NCBI RefSeq assembly: GCF_001667925.1
Contig: NZ_LZJR01000154.1
Span: forward strand, 62,001 to 126,000
Length of the DNA: 64,000 nucleotides
DNA from: Mycobacterium sp. E2479
Lineage (GTDB): Bacteria; Actinomycetota; Actinomycetes; Mycobacteriales; Mycobacteriaceae
Direction of reading: 5' to 3'
This document shows, piece after piece, positions 1 through 8,978 of this stretch (within the stretch, counting starts at the first letter, position 1; the number at the start of each line of letters is the position of its first letter). Both the position numbers and the translations under genes were made by a program. The notes under the pieces are model-generated. The model saw nothing but the letters and a program-made list of their open reading frames with translations. It was not told where the DNA came from and searched no databases.

Positions 1-21
1 GACATTGTCTAGGAGGCTTGT

Positions 22-513
22 GTGACGGTTACCGATGAATACCTGGCCAACAACTCGGATTATGCGAGCACCTTCGAGGGCCCCCTGCCGATGCCGCCGG
101 CCAAACACGTCGCGGTCGTTGCATGCATGGATGCCCGGCTCGACGTCTACCGCCTCCTCGGGCTCAACGAGGGAGAGGCCCACGTCATCCGCAACGCCGG
201 GGGAGTCGTCACCGACGACGTTGTCCGCTCGCTGGCCATCAGCCAGCGCTTGCTGGGGACGCGGGAGATCATCCTGATCCACCACACCGATTGCGGCATG
301 CTCACCTTTACCGATGACGACTTCAAGCGCAGCATCCAGGAGGAGACCGGGATCAAACCGCCGTGGGCGCCCGAGGCGTTCGGCGACATTGCCGAGGATG
401 TCCGGCAATCGCTGCGCCGCATCGAGGGCAGCCCGTTCGTCACCAAGCACGTCTCGCTGCGCGGATTCATCTTCGATGTGGCCACCGGCAAGCTCGACGA
501 AGTCACGCTTTAG
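22..513 (+). CDS. canB: beta-class carbonic anhydrase
   Basis: Cytosolic zinc enzyme interconverting CO2 and bicarbonate. The 163-residue protein shows the beta-class signature: Cys35 and Asp37 in CMDARL, and His88 and Cys91 in HHTDCGM, giving the Cys-His-Cys zinc site and the Asp-Arg dyad. Length and sequence match the Rv1284 type. The GTG start at 22 follows an AGGAGG Shine-Dalgarno at 11-16, so the gene is complete although it lies at the window edge. It is convergent with the thioesterase gene and sits just before cysD, as in M. tuberculosis. Family assignment is very secure; the physiological role (bicarbonate for carboxylases, pH) is inferred. Confidence 0.95.
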   Translation: MTVTDEYLANNSDYASTFEGPLPMPPAKHVAVVACMDARLDVYRLLGLNEGEAHVIRNAGGVVTDDVVRSLAISQRLLGTREIILIHHTDCGMLTFTDDDFKRSIQEETGIKPPWAPEAFGDIAEDVRQSLRRIEGSPFVTKHVSLRGFIFDVATGKLDEVTL

Positions 514-592
514 CTCGGCATTGACACGGCCCGCTTAACGGGTGAGGAGGAGCCGGCAACGGCCTGGCTCGGCGAGAGTTGTCCGGGCGTTC

Positions 593-1030
593 TTAACCCA
601 CCTTGTAGGTTGCCAGCGCTTTGGCCACCAGCGTGCCCTGTGGGTCGACGATCTCGGCCTCGCAGTTGACCAACGACCGGCCGCGCCGCAGCACCCGGCC
701 GACCCCGATCAAGTCGGTGGCCCGGGCGGGTGCCATGAAGTCCAGGGTGATCGACACCGTCACGCCCCGCAGCTCGGGCGGAGCCTCCGCACCGCACCAC
801 GCCGCAGCCATGACGGTGAGATCGGCGAGTGTGGCGATGGCGCCGCCATGGACCATGTCGCCGATGGTCACGTTGGACGGGTCCCAGGGCAGCCGCAGCC
901 GCACTTCGTCTGCTGCGAGCCGGTCAGCGACGATGCCCAGCTTGACGACGAACGGGGATTGGGGGAGGAACTGCGCGATGACGTCGCGACCGCTCGGCGC
1001 GGACGGGAGAGGTTCGGGGGAGGCAGCCAT
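593..1030 (-). CDS. PaaI-type hotdog thioesterase
   Basis: A 145-residue single-domain hotdog protein of the PaaI/YbgC thioesterase superfamily, expected to hydrolyse acyl-CoA or aryl-CoA thioesters in the cytosol. The core motif HGGAIATLADLTVMAA, with the HGG turn leading into the central helix, is clear, followed by the strand-rich half ending in ALATYKVG. The reading frame continues upstream to 1201, but that part is Arg/Pro-rich and unlike the family; the ATG at 1030 (MAASPEP) gives a normal length and leaves room for the divergent cysD promoter. Substrate unknown. Confidence 0.85.
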   Translation of the reverse strand: MAASPEPLPSAPSGRDVIAQFLPQSPFVVKLGIVADRLAADEVRLRLPWDPSNVTIGDMVHGGAIATLADLTVMAAAWCGAEAPPELRGVTVSITLDFMAPARATDLIGVGRVLRRGRSLVNCEAEIVDPQGTLVAKALATYKVG

Positions 1031-1194
1031 TCGTCCATGTTTTCGCACCCCCGGCGGCCGTGAAAGGGCGGCCGCGACTCTTGGCGCGATGTGCCCGGTG
1101 GCGGGCTCGCGCGCCGCGCGGTCAGGCGACCGCGGTTCGTGCGGTTGACAGCGCGGGGGCGAGCTGGTCTTATAGCTTTCTAAGATAGCAAATA

Positions 1195-1209
1195 TGGTCA
1201 AATCGACCA
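1195..1209. promoter_or_regulatory. Inverted repeat upstream of cysD
   Basis: A perfect 5-bp inverted repeat, TGGTC-N5-GACCA, lies 20 bases before the cysD start, inside an AT-rich patch (1168-1203) that contrasts with the flanking GC-rich DNA. A TTGACA at 1145-1150 could be a -35 box, but no well-spaced -10 is obvious. The repeat is placed where a repressor would block cysDNC, and an Rrf2-family regulator is encoded just downstream of cysNC. That link is inference from position only. Confidence 0.35.
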
Positions 1210-1229
1210 GGATTTAGCAAAAGGGAGCT

Positions 1230-2159
1230 ATGCCCAGTGATCTCAAGGTGGCCCCCGCCGCCGGACAGTACGAACTGAGTCATCTGCGCTCGCTGGAGGC
1301 CGAGGCGATCCACATCATCCGCGAGGTGGCCGCGGAGTTCGAGCGGCCGGTGCTGCTGTTCTCCGGCGGCAAGGATTCCATCGTCATGCTGCACCTGGCG
1401 CTGCGGGCGTTTCGCCCCGGTCGGCTGCCCTTCCCGGTGATGCACGTCGACACCGGGCACAACTTCGACGAGGTGATCGCGACCCGCGACGAGTTGGTGG
1501 CCGAGCACGGTGTGCGCTTGGTGGTCGCCTCGGTCCAGGAGGACATCGACGCCGGGCGCGTCGTCGAGCCGCGCCAGGGGCGCAACTCGATTCAGACCGT
1601 GACGCTGCTGCGGGCCATCGGGGAGAACAAGTTCGACGCCGCGTTCGGGGGAGCGCGCCGCGACGAAGAGAAGGCCCGCGCCAAGGAACGCGTGTTCAGC
1701 TTCCGCGACGAGTTCGGTCAGTGGGATCCGAAGGCCCAGCGCCCCGAGCTGTGGAACCTCTACAACGGCCGCCATCACAAAGGTGAGCACATCCGCGTGT
1801 TCCCGCTGTCCAACTGGACCGAATTCGACATCTGGTCCTACATCGGCGCCGAGAACATCGCGCTGCCGTCGATCTATTACGCGCATCAGCGCAAGGTGTT
1901 TCGCCGCGACGGCATGCTGCTGGCTGTCGACCGCAACATGCAGCCACGTGCCGACGAGCCGGTGTTCGAAACAATGGTGCGTTTCCGCACCGTCGGGGAC
2001 GTCACGTGCACCGGGTGCGTGGAATCCCAGGCCGCCACGGTGGACGAGGTCATCGCTGAGACCGCGGTGTCGCGGCTGACCGAACGCGGGGCCACCCGGG
2101 CTGACGACCGGATCTCGGAGGCCGGCATGGAAGACCGCAAGCGGCAGGGATACTTCTGA
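1230..2159 (+). CDS. cysD: Sulfate adenylyltransferase subunit 2
   Basis: Small catalytic subunit of ATP sulfurylase, which makes adenylyl sulfate (APS) from ATP and sulfate. The 309-residue protein carries the PP-loop motif SGGKDSIVMLHL near residue 45 and the PAPS-reductase-like fold segments (HVDTGHNFDE; GGARRDEEKARAKER). The ATG at 1230 follows a purine-rich AAAAGGGAG. Its TGA stop overlaps the cysNC ATG by one base (TGATG), so the two subunits are translationally coupled. Together they feed cysteine synthesis and, through PAPS, sulfated lipids. Confidence 0.97.
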   Translation: MPSDLKVAPAAGQYELSHLRSLEAEAIHIIREVAAEFERPVLLFSGGKDSIVMLHLALRAFRPGRLPFPVMHVDTGHNFDEVIATRDELVAEHGVRLVVASVQEDIDAGRVVEPRQGRNSIQTVTLLRAIGENKFDAAFGGARRDEEKARAKERVFSFRDEFGQWDPKAQRPELWNLYNGRHHKGEHIRVFPLSNWTEFDIWSYIGAENIALPSIYYAHQRKVFRRDGMLLAVDRNMQPRADEPVFETMVRFRTVGDVTCTGCVESQAATVDEVIAETAVSRLTERGATRADDRISEAGMEDRKRQGYF

Positions 2160-4000
2160 TGACAACGCTGTTGCGCCTGGCGACCGCGGGTTCGGTCGAC
2201 GACGGCAAGTCCACCCTGATCGGTCGCCTGCTGTATGACTCCAAGGCCGTCATGGAAGACCAGTGGGCGGCGGTGGAACAGACGTCCAAGGACCGTGGAC
2301 ACGACTACACCGATCTCGCGTTGGTGACCGACGGCCTGCGGGCGGAGCGCGAACAGGGCATCACGATCGACGTCGCCTACCGCTACTTCGCCACTCCCAA
2401 GCGGAAATTCATCATCGCCGACACCCCGGGCCACATCCAATACACACGCAACATGGTGACCGGCGCATCGACCGCCCAGCTGGTGATCGTGCTGGTCGAC
2501 GCGCGGCACGGCTTGCTCGAACAGTCCCGCCGGCACGCCTTTTTGGCCTCCCTGCTTGGCATCCGGCACATCGTGCTCGCGGTCAACAAGATGGACCTGA
2601 TCGGCTGGGACAGAGACAAATTCGAAGCGATCCGGAACGAATTCCACGCCTTCGCCGCGCGCCTGGACGTGCACGACGTGGCCACCATCCCCCTTTCTGC
2701 GCTGCACGGCGACAACGTGGTGAGCAAGTCGGAGCAGACCCCCTGGTACGAGGGGCCGGCGTTGCTGTCGCACCTCGAAGAGGTGTACATCGCGGGGGAC
2801 CGCAACCTGGTCGACGTCCGGTTCCCGGTCCAGTACGTCATCCGCCCGCACACTCGCGAGCACCAGGATCACCGCAGCTACGCGGGTAGCGTCGCCAGCG
2901 GGGTCATGCGTCCCGGCGACGAAGTGGTGGTGCTGCCGGTCGGCAAACGCACCCGCATCACTGCGATCGATGGGCCGAATGGTCCGGTGGCAGAAGCCTT
3001 CCCACCGATGGCGGTTTCGCTGACCCTGGCCGACGAGATCGACATCTCGCGGGGCGATTTGATCGCGCGCACCCACAATCAGCCCCGGGTCGCGCACGAG
3101 TTCGATGCGACGGTGTGCTGGATGGCCGACAATGCGGCTCTGGAACCCGGCCGTGGCTACGTCATCAAGCACACCACGCGAACCACGCACGCCAGGGTGA
3201 CGGCGCTCGACTACCGGCTGGACGTCAACACGCTGCACCGCGACAAGACGGCAACGGCGTTGCAGCTCAATGAACTCGGCCGCATCTCGTTGCGCACCCA
3301 GGTGCCGCTGCTGCTCGACGAGTACACCCGCAACCCCAGCACCGGTTCGTTCATCCTCATCGACCCGAACACCAACGCAACGGTGGCGGCCGGCATGGTG
3401 TTGCGCGATGCTTCGGCACAGTCCGCGAGCCCGAACACGGTGCGGCACAAATCATCCACCATCGCCGAGGCACGGCCTCGGGGCAGGACGGTGTGGTTCA
3501 CCGGCCTGTCTGGCTCCGGCAAGTCGTCGGTGGCCATGCTGGTCGAGCAGAAGCTGCTCGAAAAGGGAGCGCCCGCTTACGTTCTCGACGGTGACAATTT
3601 GCGGCATGGCTTGAACGCCGACTTGGGCTTCAGCATGGCCGACCGGGCTGAAAACCTGCGCAGGCTGGCGCATGTGGCGGCGTTGCTGGCCGACTGCGGC
3701 AGCGTCGTGCTGGTGCCGGCGATCAGTCCGCTGGCCGGGCAACGTGAACTCGCCCGCAATGTGCACGCCGACGCCGGCTTCGACTTCATCGAGGTCTTCT
3801 GTGACACCCCGCTCGAGGAATGCGAAAGACGCGATCCCAAGGGTTTGTACGCCAAGGCGCGCGCCGGGGAGATCAGCCAGTTCACCGGTATCGACAGCCC
3901 GTATCAGCCGCCGCTGCGCCCCGATCTTCGGCTCACCCCGGACGAGACCGTCGACGATCAGGCGCAGCGGGTCGTCGACCTGCTCGATTCACTCGGATAG
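2159..4000 (+). CDS. cysNC: Bifunctional sulfate adenylyltransferase subunit 1 / APS kinase
   Basis: A 613-residue fusion of the GTPase subunit of ATP sulfurylase with adenylylsulfate kinase. The N-terminal GTPase shows the P-loop GSVDDGKST at about residue 11, then DTPGH and NKMD, followed by EF-Tu-like beta-barrel domains. The C-terminal APS kinase begins near residue 440 with its own Walker A, GLSGSGKSS, and later DGDNLRHGL. GTP hydrolysis drives APS formation by CysD and the kinase domain converts APS to PAPS. The fusion is the normal mycobacterial arrangement. Confidence 0.97.
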   Translation: MTTLLRLATAGSVDDGKSTLIGRLLYDSKAVMEDQWAAVEQTSKDRGHDYTDLALVTDGLRAEREQGITIDVAYRYFATPKRKFIIADTPGHIQYTRNMVTGASTAQLVIVLVDARHGLLEQSRRHAFLASLLGIRHIVLAVNKMDLIGWDRDKFEAIRNEFHAFAARLDVHDVATIPLSALHGDNVVSKSEQTPWYEGPALLSHLEEVYIAGDRNLVDVRFPVQYVIRPHTREHQDHRSYAGSVASGVMRPGDEVVVLPVGKRTRITAIDGPNGPVAEAFPPMAVSLTLADEIDISRGDLIARTHNQPRVAHEFDATVCWMADNAALEPGRGYVIKHTTRTTHARVTALDYRLDVNTLHRDKTATALQLNELGRISLRTQVPLLLDEYTRNPSTGSFILIDPNTNATVAAGMVLRDASAQSASPNTVRHKSSTIAEARPRGRTVWFTGLSGSGKSSVAMLVEQKLLEKGAPAYVLDGDNLRHGLNADLGFSMADRAENLRRLAHVAALLADCGSVVLVPAISPLAGQRELARNVHADAGFDFIEVFCDTPLEECERRDPKGLYAKARAGEISQFTGIDSPYQPPLRPDLRLTPDETVDDQAQRVVDLLDSLG

Positions 4001-4057
4001 GCGCCGCATCAGCCAGGCTGCACCGAAATTGTGTCGCTGGATGGCACAATCCTGTAA

Positions 4058-4543
4058 GTGCGCATGTCGGCGAAAGCGGAGTATGCCGTGCGGGCGATGA
4101 TTCAGCTCGCCACGGTTCCCGACGGAACCCTGGTCAAGACGGACGATTTGGCCCACGCCCAGGGCATTCCGCCGCAATTTCTCGTCGACATTCTGACCAA
4201 CCTACGCACTGACCGGCTGGTGCGAAGCCATCGCGGTCGCGAAGGTGGCTACGAATTGGCCCGCTCCGGGAAAGACATCAGCATTGCCGACGTGCTGCGC
4301 TGTATCGACGGACCGCTGGCCAGTGTGCGTGACATCGGGCTGGGCGATTTGCCGTACTCGGGACCGACGGCGGCGCTCACCGACGTCTGGCGGGCGTTGC
4401 GGGCCAGCATGCGGTCGGTGTTGGAGGAAACCACGCTGGCCGACGTCGCCACGGGTGGCCTGCCGAAGCATGTCGTGCAGCTGGCCGACGACTATCGCGA
4501 GCAGGAAAGCCGCCGGCACGGCGCCGCGCGCAGCGGCGACTAG
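4058..4543 (+). CDS. Rrf2-family transcriptional regulator, cysteine-poor
   Basis: A 161-residue winged-helix regulator like Rv1287. The N-terminal HTH begins [16 protein letters not shown] and contains the recognition region [34 protein letters not shown], typical of Rrf2/IscR proteins. Unlike IscR or NsrR it lacks the three clustered cysteines that hold an Fe-S cluster; only one Cys is present (LRCIDGPL). It may therefore sense a metabolite or protein partner, as CymR does in cysteine control. It lies 57 bp after cysNC on the same strand. GTG at 4058 and ATG at 4064 are both usable starts. Confidence 0.88.
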   Translation: MRMSAKAEYAVRAMIQLATVPDGTLVKTDDLAHAQGIPPQFLVDILTNLRTDRLVRSHRGREGGYELARSGKDISIADVLRCIDGPLASVRDIGLGDLPYSGPTAALTDVWRALRASMRSVLEETTLADVATGGLPKHVVQLADDYREQESRRHGAARSGD

Positions 4544-4560
4544 GCGCAGCGGTTGCTCGC

Positions 4561-4950
4561 TCAGCCCGCCGATCCATACGGGCTGGTAAGAATCTCCATG
4601 GCATGGCCGGACGGATCCGGGAAATAGACTCCCCGCCCGCCGTGGTTGTGGTTGATCTCGCCGGGGCGCGTCGCGCCCGGATCGGCCCAGTGCTGCAGAC
4701 CGCGTGACCGCATCCTGTCGTAGATGGCGTCGAACTCCTGCTCGGAGACCAAGAACGCGTAGTGCTGCCGGGGGATATCCGCGCCCTCGGGTGCATCCGC
4801 GTAGTCGAGGCTTGCACCGTGCTCGAGCTCGACAACCATGAAGTGGCCGAAGGGCTTTGGGCTGGGCAGCCCGAAGAGCTCGGCGAGAAACTCGGCGGAT
4901 TCGTGTTTGTCGCGTGACGCGACGATGGTGTGGTTGAAACTGATGGCCAT
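4561..4950 (-). CDS. VOC-family (glyoxalase-like) protein
   Basis: A 129-residue vicinal-oxygen-chelate protein made of two beta-alpha-beta-beta-beta modules. The first opens FNHTIVASRDKHESAEFLAELFGLP and the second contains EINHNHGGRGVYFPDPSGHAMEILTSPYG, whose last segment is the classic VOC end with a metal-type Glu. Family members are glyoxalases, dioxygenases and isomerases, so the substrate cannot be named. It is followed on the same strand by a second VOC gene; the two may be paralogous neighbours or a small operon. Confidence 0.85.
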   Translation of the reverse strand: MAISFNHTIVASRDKHESAEFLAELFGLPSPKPFGHFMVVELEHGASLDYADAPEGADIPRQHYAFLVSEQEFDAIYDRMRSRGLQHWADPGATRPGEINHNHGGRGVYFPDPSGHAMEILTSPYGSAG

Positions 4951-4996
4951 AGTTCTTTCCAGTCAACCACTCCGATGCCGGCTCGACAACGCTGCG

Positions 4997-5410
4997 CTAC
5001 TTCGGCGCGGTTAGCTCCAGGGCGATGTTGTCCGGGTCGCGGAACTCCAGGATGTAGGACGGCCCGATGTCTTTGACCGGCTCGTGGACGACGCCGAGTT
5101 CATCGAGATGCGCTGCCGCCGAATCTAATTCATCCTTGCTGCCGAGCCGGAAGGCGATGTGGTCCAGCCCGACACGGTCTTCATCGAAGCGGTCAGCGGC
5201 GACCGGCCGCAGCCCGAGCAGGGTGCCGCCGAGGTCGTAGATGACGCCGCCGTACAGAAAGCTCAACTGATTACGGGCAGCTTCGCTGGCGTTGTCGGGG
5301 ACCTCCAGCAGCACCGGCCAACCGAACACGCTCTCGTAGAACTGGCGCGACCGCTCGATATCGGTCACGGTCAGTCGGACATGTGCGATGGAACTACTCG
5401 TGAACGCCAT
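4997..5410 (-). CDS. VOC-family (glyoxalase-like) protein
   Basis: A 137-residue VOC protein. The first module starts SIAHVRLTVTDIERSRQFYESVFGWPVL and the second ends YILEFRDPDNIALELTAPK, including the DPD-N-ALEL segment common in this family. It is distinct from the VOC gene at 4561-4950. The reading frame stays open far upstream on this strand, but only the ATG at 5410 (or 5419) gives a normal VOC length, and it leaves 54 bp to the divergently transcribed LLM gene, probably a shared promoter region. Confidence 0.85.
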   Translation of the reverse strand: MAFTSSSIAHVRLTVTDIERSRQFYESVFGWPVLLEVPDNASEAARNQLSFLYGGVIYDLGGTLLGLRPVAADRFDEDRVGLDHIAFRLGSKDELDSAAAHLDELGVVHEPVKDIGPSYILEFRDPDNIALELTAPK

Positions 5411-5464
5411 TCGGTCCATGGTTCCACTGAAAGGCCGCATGTTAAACATGCCAGAATCGCCGTC

Positions 5465-6355
5465 GTGCAGATTGCGATGACGATGCCGGTGATGGAGCCG
5501 GATCTGGACGCCACGGTGCTCGAGACGTGGGCGCGCGCCATCGACGAGGGCCCGTTCGCGTCGTTGTGCTGGGGCGAGCGGATCGCCTTCGATAATCCGG
5601 ACAACCTGACATTGCTGGGAGCGCTGGCCGCCTGGACCAACCGGGTGCGGCTGCTGACGACCGTCATCGTGCCGCAGCTGCACGATCCCGTCATGCTCGC
5701 CAAGGGTCTGGCGACCGGCGATCTGCTCAGCGGCGGCCGGTTGACCGTGGGCATAGGGGTCGGCGGCCGGCACGAGGACTACCACGCCGTGGGTGCCGAT
5801 CCGGCGACACAGACGATGCGCGGCATGGCCGAACGCGTAGCTGTGATGAAGCGCGTTTGGGCGGGGGAGAAGACCTCCGAATCGGTGCTGCCCGTCGGGC
5901 CGGCGCCGGTCCAGCCCGGCGGTCCGCCGCTGTTCGTCGGAAGCATCGGACCCAAAACCATCCGCAGTGCGGCCGAGTGGGCCGACGGGCTGGCCGGCAC
6001 CACCCTCGACCTTGACGTCGGCAAGCAGAACGAGCTGTTCGACGTCACCCGAGAAGCCTGGGCCCAGGCCGGCAAGCCCCAACCCCACTTGATCACTTCG
6101 TTCTGGTTCGCGTTCGGAACGTCCGAGGCGTCTCGCGGCCAGATCCACCGTCATCTGCGGCGCTACATGAACTGGATTCCGGCGGAATACGTCGATGCGA
6201 TGGCGCCGCTGACGGGCTGGGCCGGCAACGAAGACGAGCTCGTGGACGTGTTGCGCAGGTTCGAGGCGATCGGCACCGACGAAGTTCAGCTCATTCCGAC
6301 GAGCTCGGATGTCGATCAGCTTCGTCGCGCCGCGGACGTGGCAGCGCGGCTGTAG
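5465..6355 (+). CDS. LLM-class (luciferase-like, probably F420-dependent) oxidoreductase
   Basis: A 296-residue TIM-barrel oxidoreductase of the luciferase-like monooxygenase class. Features include the early WGERIAFDNPDNLTLLGALAAWTNRVRLLTTVIVPQLHDP region, the GGRLTVGIGVGGR turn that contacts the flavin or deazaflavin phosphate, and the GGPPLFVGS strand. In mycobacteria such proteins usually bind F420, so an F420-linked oxidation or hydride transfer is likely; the substrate is unknown. The frame is open upstream to 5159, but that part overlaps the VOC gene; the GTG at 5465 (VQIAMTMPV) fits the family N-terminus. Confidence 0.85.
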   Translation: MQIAMTMPVMEPDLDATVLETWARAIDEGPFASLCWGERIAFDNPDNLTLLGALAAWTNRVRLLTTVIVPQLHDPVMLAKGLATGDLLSGGRLTVGIGVGGRHEDYHAVGADPATQTMRGMAERVAVMKRVWAGEKTSESVLPVGPAPVQPGGPPLFVGSIGPKTIRSAAEWADGLAGTTLDLDVGKQNELFDVTREAWAQAGKPQPHLITSFWFAFGTSEASRGQIHRHLRRYMNWIPAEYVDAMAPLTGWAGNEDELVDVLRRFEAIGTDEVQLIPTSSDVDQLRRAADVAARL

Positions 6356-6389
6356 TCTCCGGTCGCCCCGCTGTCCGAACCGGCGTGCC

Positions 6390-8117
6390 TCAGGTCGCCG
6401 CCCTATCGGTTCGGTGCTCGTCGGTGACGGCGGGCTCCTGCGACGGCTGTCCCTTGCGCAGCGTCTCCAGCAGCTCGCGGTACGGCCCCACCAGGTAGAC
6501 GGTGTCGCCGCCACGAAGCCACGCGTCCCGCCGCGGGTGCAGCTCGACGGGCGCATCCCGGCGAGTGATGGCGATGACACGAGTCTGGGTGGACAGCTCG
6601 AACATCCGCAGCCCGTCGAGTTCGCTACCCGCCGCCACGTGCATGGCGCCGACCATGAACGAACGCTGCCCGACCGAGAACGTCCCCAGCACCTGCAGAC
6701 CCATCGCGGCACCGATGAACCAGGGCGCGGCCAGGTCGACAGTCGATCGAACGTTCTCGAAACCGAATCGCTTGGCCACGGCCTCGCCGAGGGTGCGGTC
6801 ATAGATCCGCAGCACGATCGGGACGTCGGGCCGGTTGACCTCAGGCATCACCCGGGGGCCGAGCATCTCGCGCAGCACAATTCCGGTCTCGATGTTGACC
6901 ATGTCGTCCTGAGTCAGCACCGCTACGGCGCGGGCGCGGTCGACGCGGGCTGCCTCCAGCGTCTGGCGCAGTGTTGCATCCCCGAAGATCACCGGCACGT
7001 CCAGTTCGTCCGCGGTCGACAGGAATCGGTTGTTCTCGTCACGCTCGATCACCGCGACGTCGTATCCGGCAGCGGTCAGGTCACCGACGACGCGGCTGCC
7101 GAACGAGCCCAGGCCGACCACGATGATGTGGTCGCGCAAATGGCGTGCCCGGCGGACCCCGGCCGACTGCAGGAAGCGGCGCGACAGCAGCAAGTCCGCC
7201 AGGAACGCGACGAGCAGTGCGGTGGTCGTCACGCCGGCGAACATCAAGCCGACGGCGAATATCCGCAACCACGCCGATTGTTGTGCGAAGCCGAACTCGC
7301 CATAGCCCACGGTGGTGATGGTCTCCGCGGTGAAATACAGGGCGTCCAGCCAGGACAGCCGCGGCTTCGTATAGGAGGTGTGCACCACAATCGTCGACGC
7401 GAGCAGCAGGCTGAGCGCGAGCAGAATGGCCGGGAAAATCATGGGATTGACGTCATCGCGCATCGCCCGCGCGGCGTCCGAAATTCGCCGCATCCACGAC
7501 TGGCGAGAGCGTGTCGCGCTCGGGCGGGGCGTTTTTATCCCGCGAGCGGCCAGCTCATCGGCGCTGCCGATCATGGCCGTCCAGTCTCCGGCACGCACCG
7601 GATGGTCTCGTCCCGGACATGGCACCACTTCGTCGGGCGCAGCGGAGTTCTCGCCGTGAATCACGGCTACCGGTGCCAGGTCGCCGTAGATCTCGCGGAG
7701 GGTCGCGTCGCGCGGTGCCTCGGCCCCCGACACCAGGAATTTGATTCCGGCCGCCTCGACCGGGTGCGTGTGGCTGGATAGGCAGGCCTCGACGACCGAC
7801 GGCGCCGCGAGGTCGGCGACGTCCAGAATGGCTCCCGGACCGTTGTCGTCGGCCACCGCGGCGCGCAGCACGTCGTTACCCAGGCGGGCGACCACGCGCA
7901 CATGGGGATTCGTTTTCCTTGCCAGCAAGGCGATTTCGAGATTCTTCGCGTCATCGGCCCCCGCGCACACGATCGCGCTTGCGCGGCCAAGGTCGGCACC
8001 GGTGAGCTCCTCGCTGTGCAGCTTGATGATCGTGGCGCCCGCGCGGTTCAGTTCCTCGGCGATTGTGGTCGCGAGCGCGTCGTCACCGCTGACGATGATG
8101 TGGCGGCGTGTGCTCAT
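6390..8117 (-). CDS. Potassium channel with N- and C-terminal RCK/TrkA-type domains
   Basis: A 575-residue membrane protein. Residues 1-115 are a Rossmann-like RCK module (HIIVSGDDALATTIAEEL) that lacks the normal GxGxxG. Two membrane helices follow, at about 230-250 and 285-305, enclosing the K+ filter TVGYGEFG near residue 270. Then come a canonical RCK-N domain (HIIVVGLGSFGSRVV, about residue 330) and an RCK-C domain near the end. The order RCK-channel-RCK is rarer than channel-RCK. The protein should be a ligand-gated K+ channel. ATG 8117 (MSTRRH) is preferred over 8147. Confidence 0.9.
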   Translation of the reverse strand: MSTRRHIIVSGDDALATTIAEELNRAGATIIKLHSEELTGADLGRASAIVCAGADDAKNLEIALLARKTNPHVRVVARLGNDVLRAAVADDNGPGAILDVADLAAPSVVEACLSSHTHPVEAAGIKFLVSGAEAPRDATLREIYGDLAPVAVIHGENSAAPDEVVPCPGRDHPVRAGDWTAMIGSADELAARGIKTPRPSATRSRQSWMRRISDAARAMRDDVNPMIFPAILLALSLLLASTIVVHTSYTKPRLSWLDALYFTAETITTVGYGEFGFAQQSAWLRIFAVGLMFAGVTTTALLVAFLADLLLSRRFLQSAGVRRARHLRDHIIVVGLGSFGSRVVGDLTAAGYDVAVIERDENNRFLSTADELDVPVIFGDATLRQTLEAARVDRARAVAVLTQDDMVNIETGIVLREMLGPRVMPEVNRPDVPIVLRIYDRTLGEAVAKRFGFENVRSTVDLAAPWFIGAAMGLQVLGTFSVGQRSFMVGAMHVAAGSELDGLRMFELSTQTRVIAITRRDAPVELHPRRDAWLRGGDTVYLVGPYRELLETLRKGQPSQEPAVTDEHRTDRAAT

Positions 8118-8237
8118 TCGCGTTCCGCCGCGACGGCCGCCTCGCAATCGCGGCCGTTCCCGCGTGGTGAGTCATCACGCATAAATCCCACCTCTGATGA
8201 CATTGGCGCTCACTTGCTGCTACGACTATCGGGCACT

Positions 8238-8940
8238 ATGCCGGTTGACGCCAGCGCGACATGTCCTCAAACGCGAAGACGGTTGGCGAGTGGGTCTCGC
8301 CGAGTGCCCTCGCTCGCGCCGCCCGAACCGTCGGTGACGCCCGACGGGCTCCAGTCGCTGGTGCTCACCGGGAAAGATGTTGACGGCCTCACCAGGACGC
8401 CTGGCATGTACGTCAACAAGACATGGACCCAGACGCACGAGCTGCAACACGATGACAGCTTTGATCCTCCGGAGTGCACCGACGCGGTATTCAACGGCTT
8501 GACGGCGTCCCATCGCGGCAGCGGCTACCGTGCCATCTACGGCGTGGATCTGGGGCGACACACCAATGGTTTCCCGCATGGCGTTTCGGAGTTCGTCGCG
8601 ACATTCGACAATGCCGCGGCCGCAAGAAGTTTCGTCGCTGGCGCCATCAATCAGCAACAGCTGCGCCGGAAGGCAGTTGACGTACTCGCACGGCGGCATG
8701 TCCGGCATCTATGACGTTGAAACCCCGGTGCAAACCGGCCCGATGACATCGGTGCGCAGCACCCCGGGGACCGTGCAGGACAAGGGGCGGACCACCGACG
8801 TCGGCGGCCAGCACACCAGCGCACTGCGGGCCCTGGCGGCCAAGTCGAACGCCGTGGTCGACATCGAGGTCATCGGCGGCGATCTCGGCGACGACGCCAC
8901 CATGCTCGTGCAGAGCATCCGTGGTCGGATTCCGAGTTAA
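8238..8940 (+). pseudogene. Frameshifted sensor-domain (PknH extracellular-like) protein
   Basis: Two overlapping frames together make one sensor-domain protein of the PknH-extracellular type. The first frame (from ATG 8238) encodes LAPPEPSVTPDGLQSLVLTGKDVDGL to SEFVATFDNAAAARSFVAG and would run out at 8714. The natural continuation, CAGRQLTYSHGG to VQSIRGRIPS, lies one frame over and ends at 8940. The shift falls near 8655-8670. The expected lipoprotein signal is also missing; the present N-terminus is Arg-rich. A broken gene is most likely; a sequencing error at one base is the alternative. Confidence 0.75.
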
Positions 8941-8978
8941 GTTGTCGATCAACAAACTTGGCGACGTCTTCGGCCGAT

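Noticed and set aside
1886-3448. A 520-codon minus-strand frame opposite cysD/cysNC
   Set aside because: Antisense shadow of GC-rich coding DNA: His/Arg/Asp-rich, no motifs, while the plus strand encodes a well-known enzyme.
4997-6802. A 601-codon minus-strand frame covering the LLM gene
   Set aside because: Only its last 137 codons (VOC protein) are protein-like; the upstream part is the shadow of the LLM and K+ channel region.
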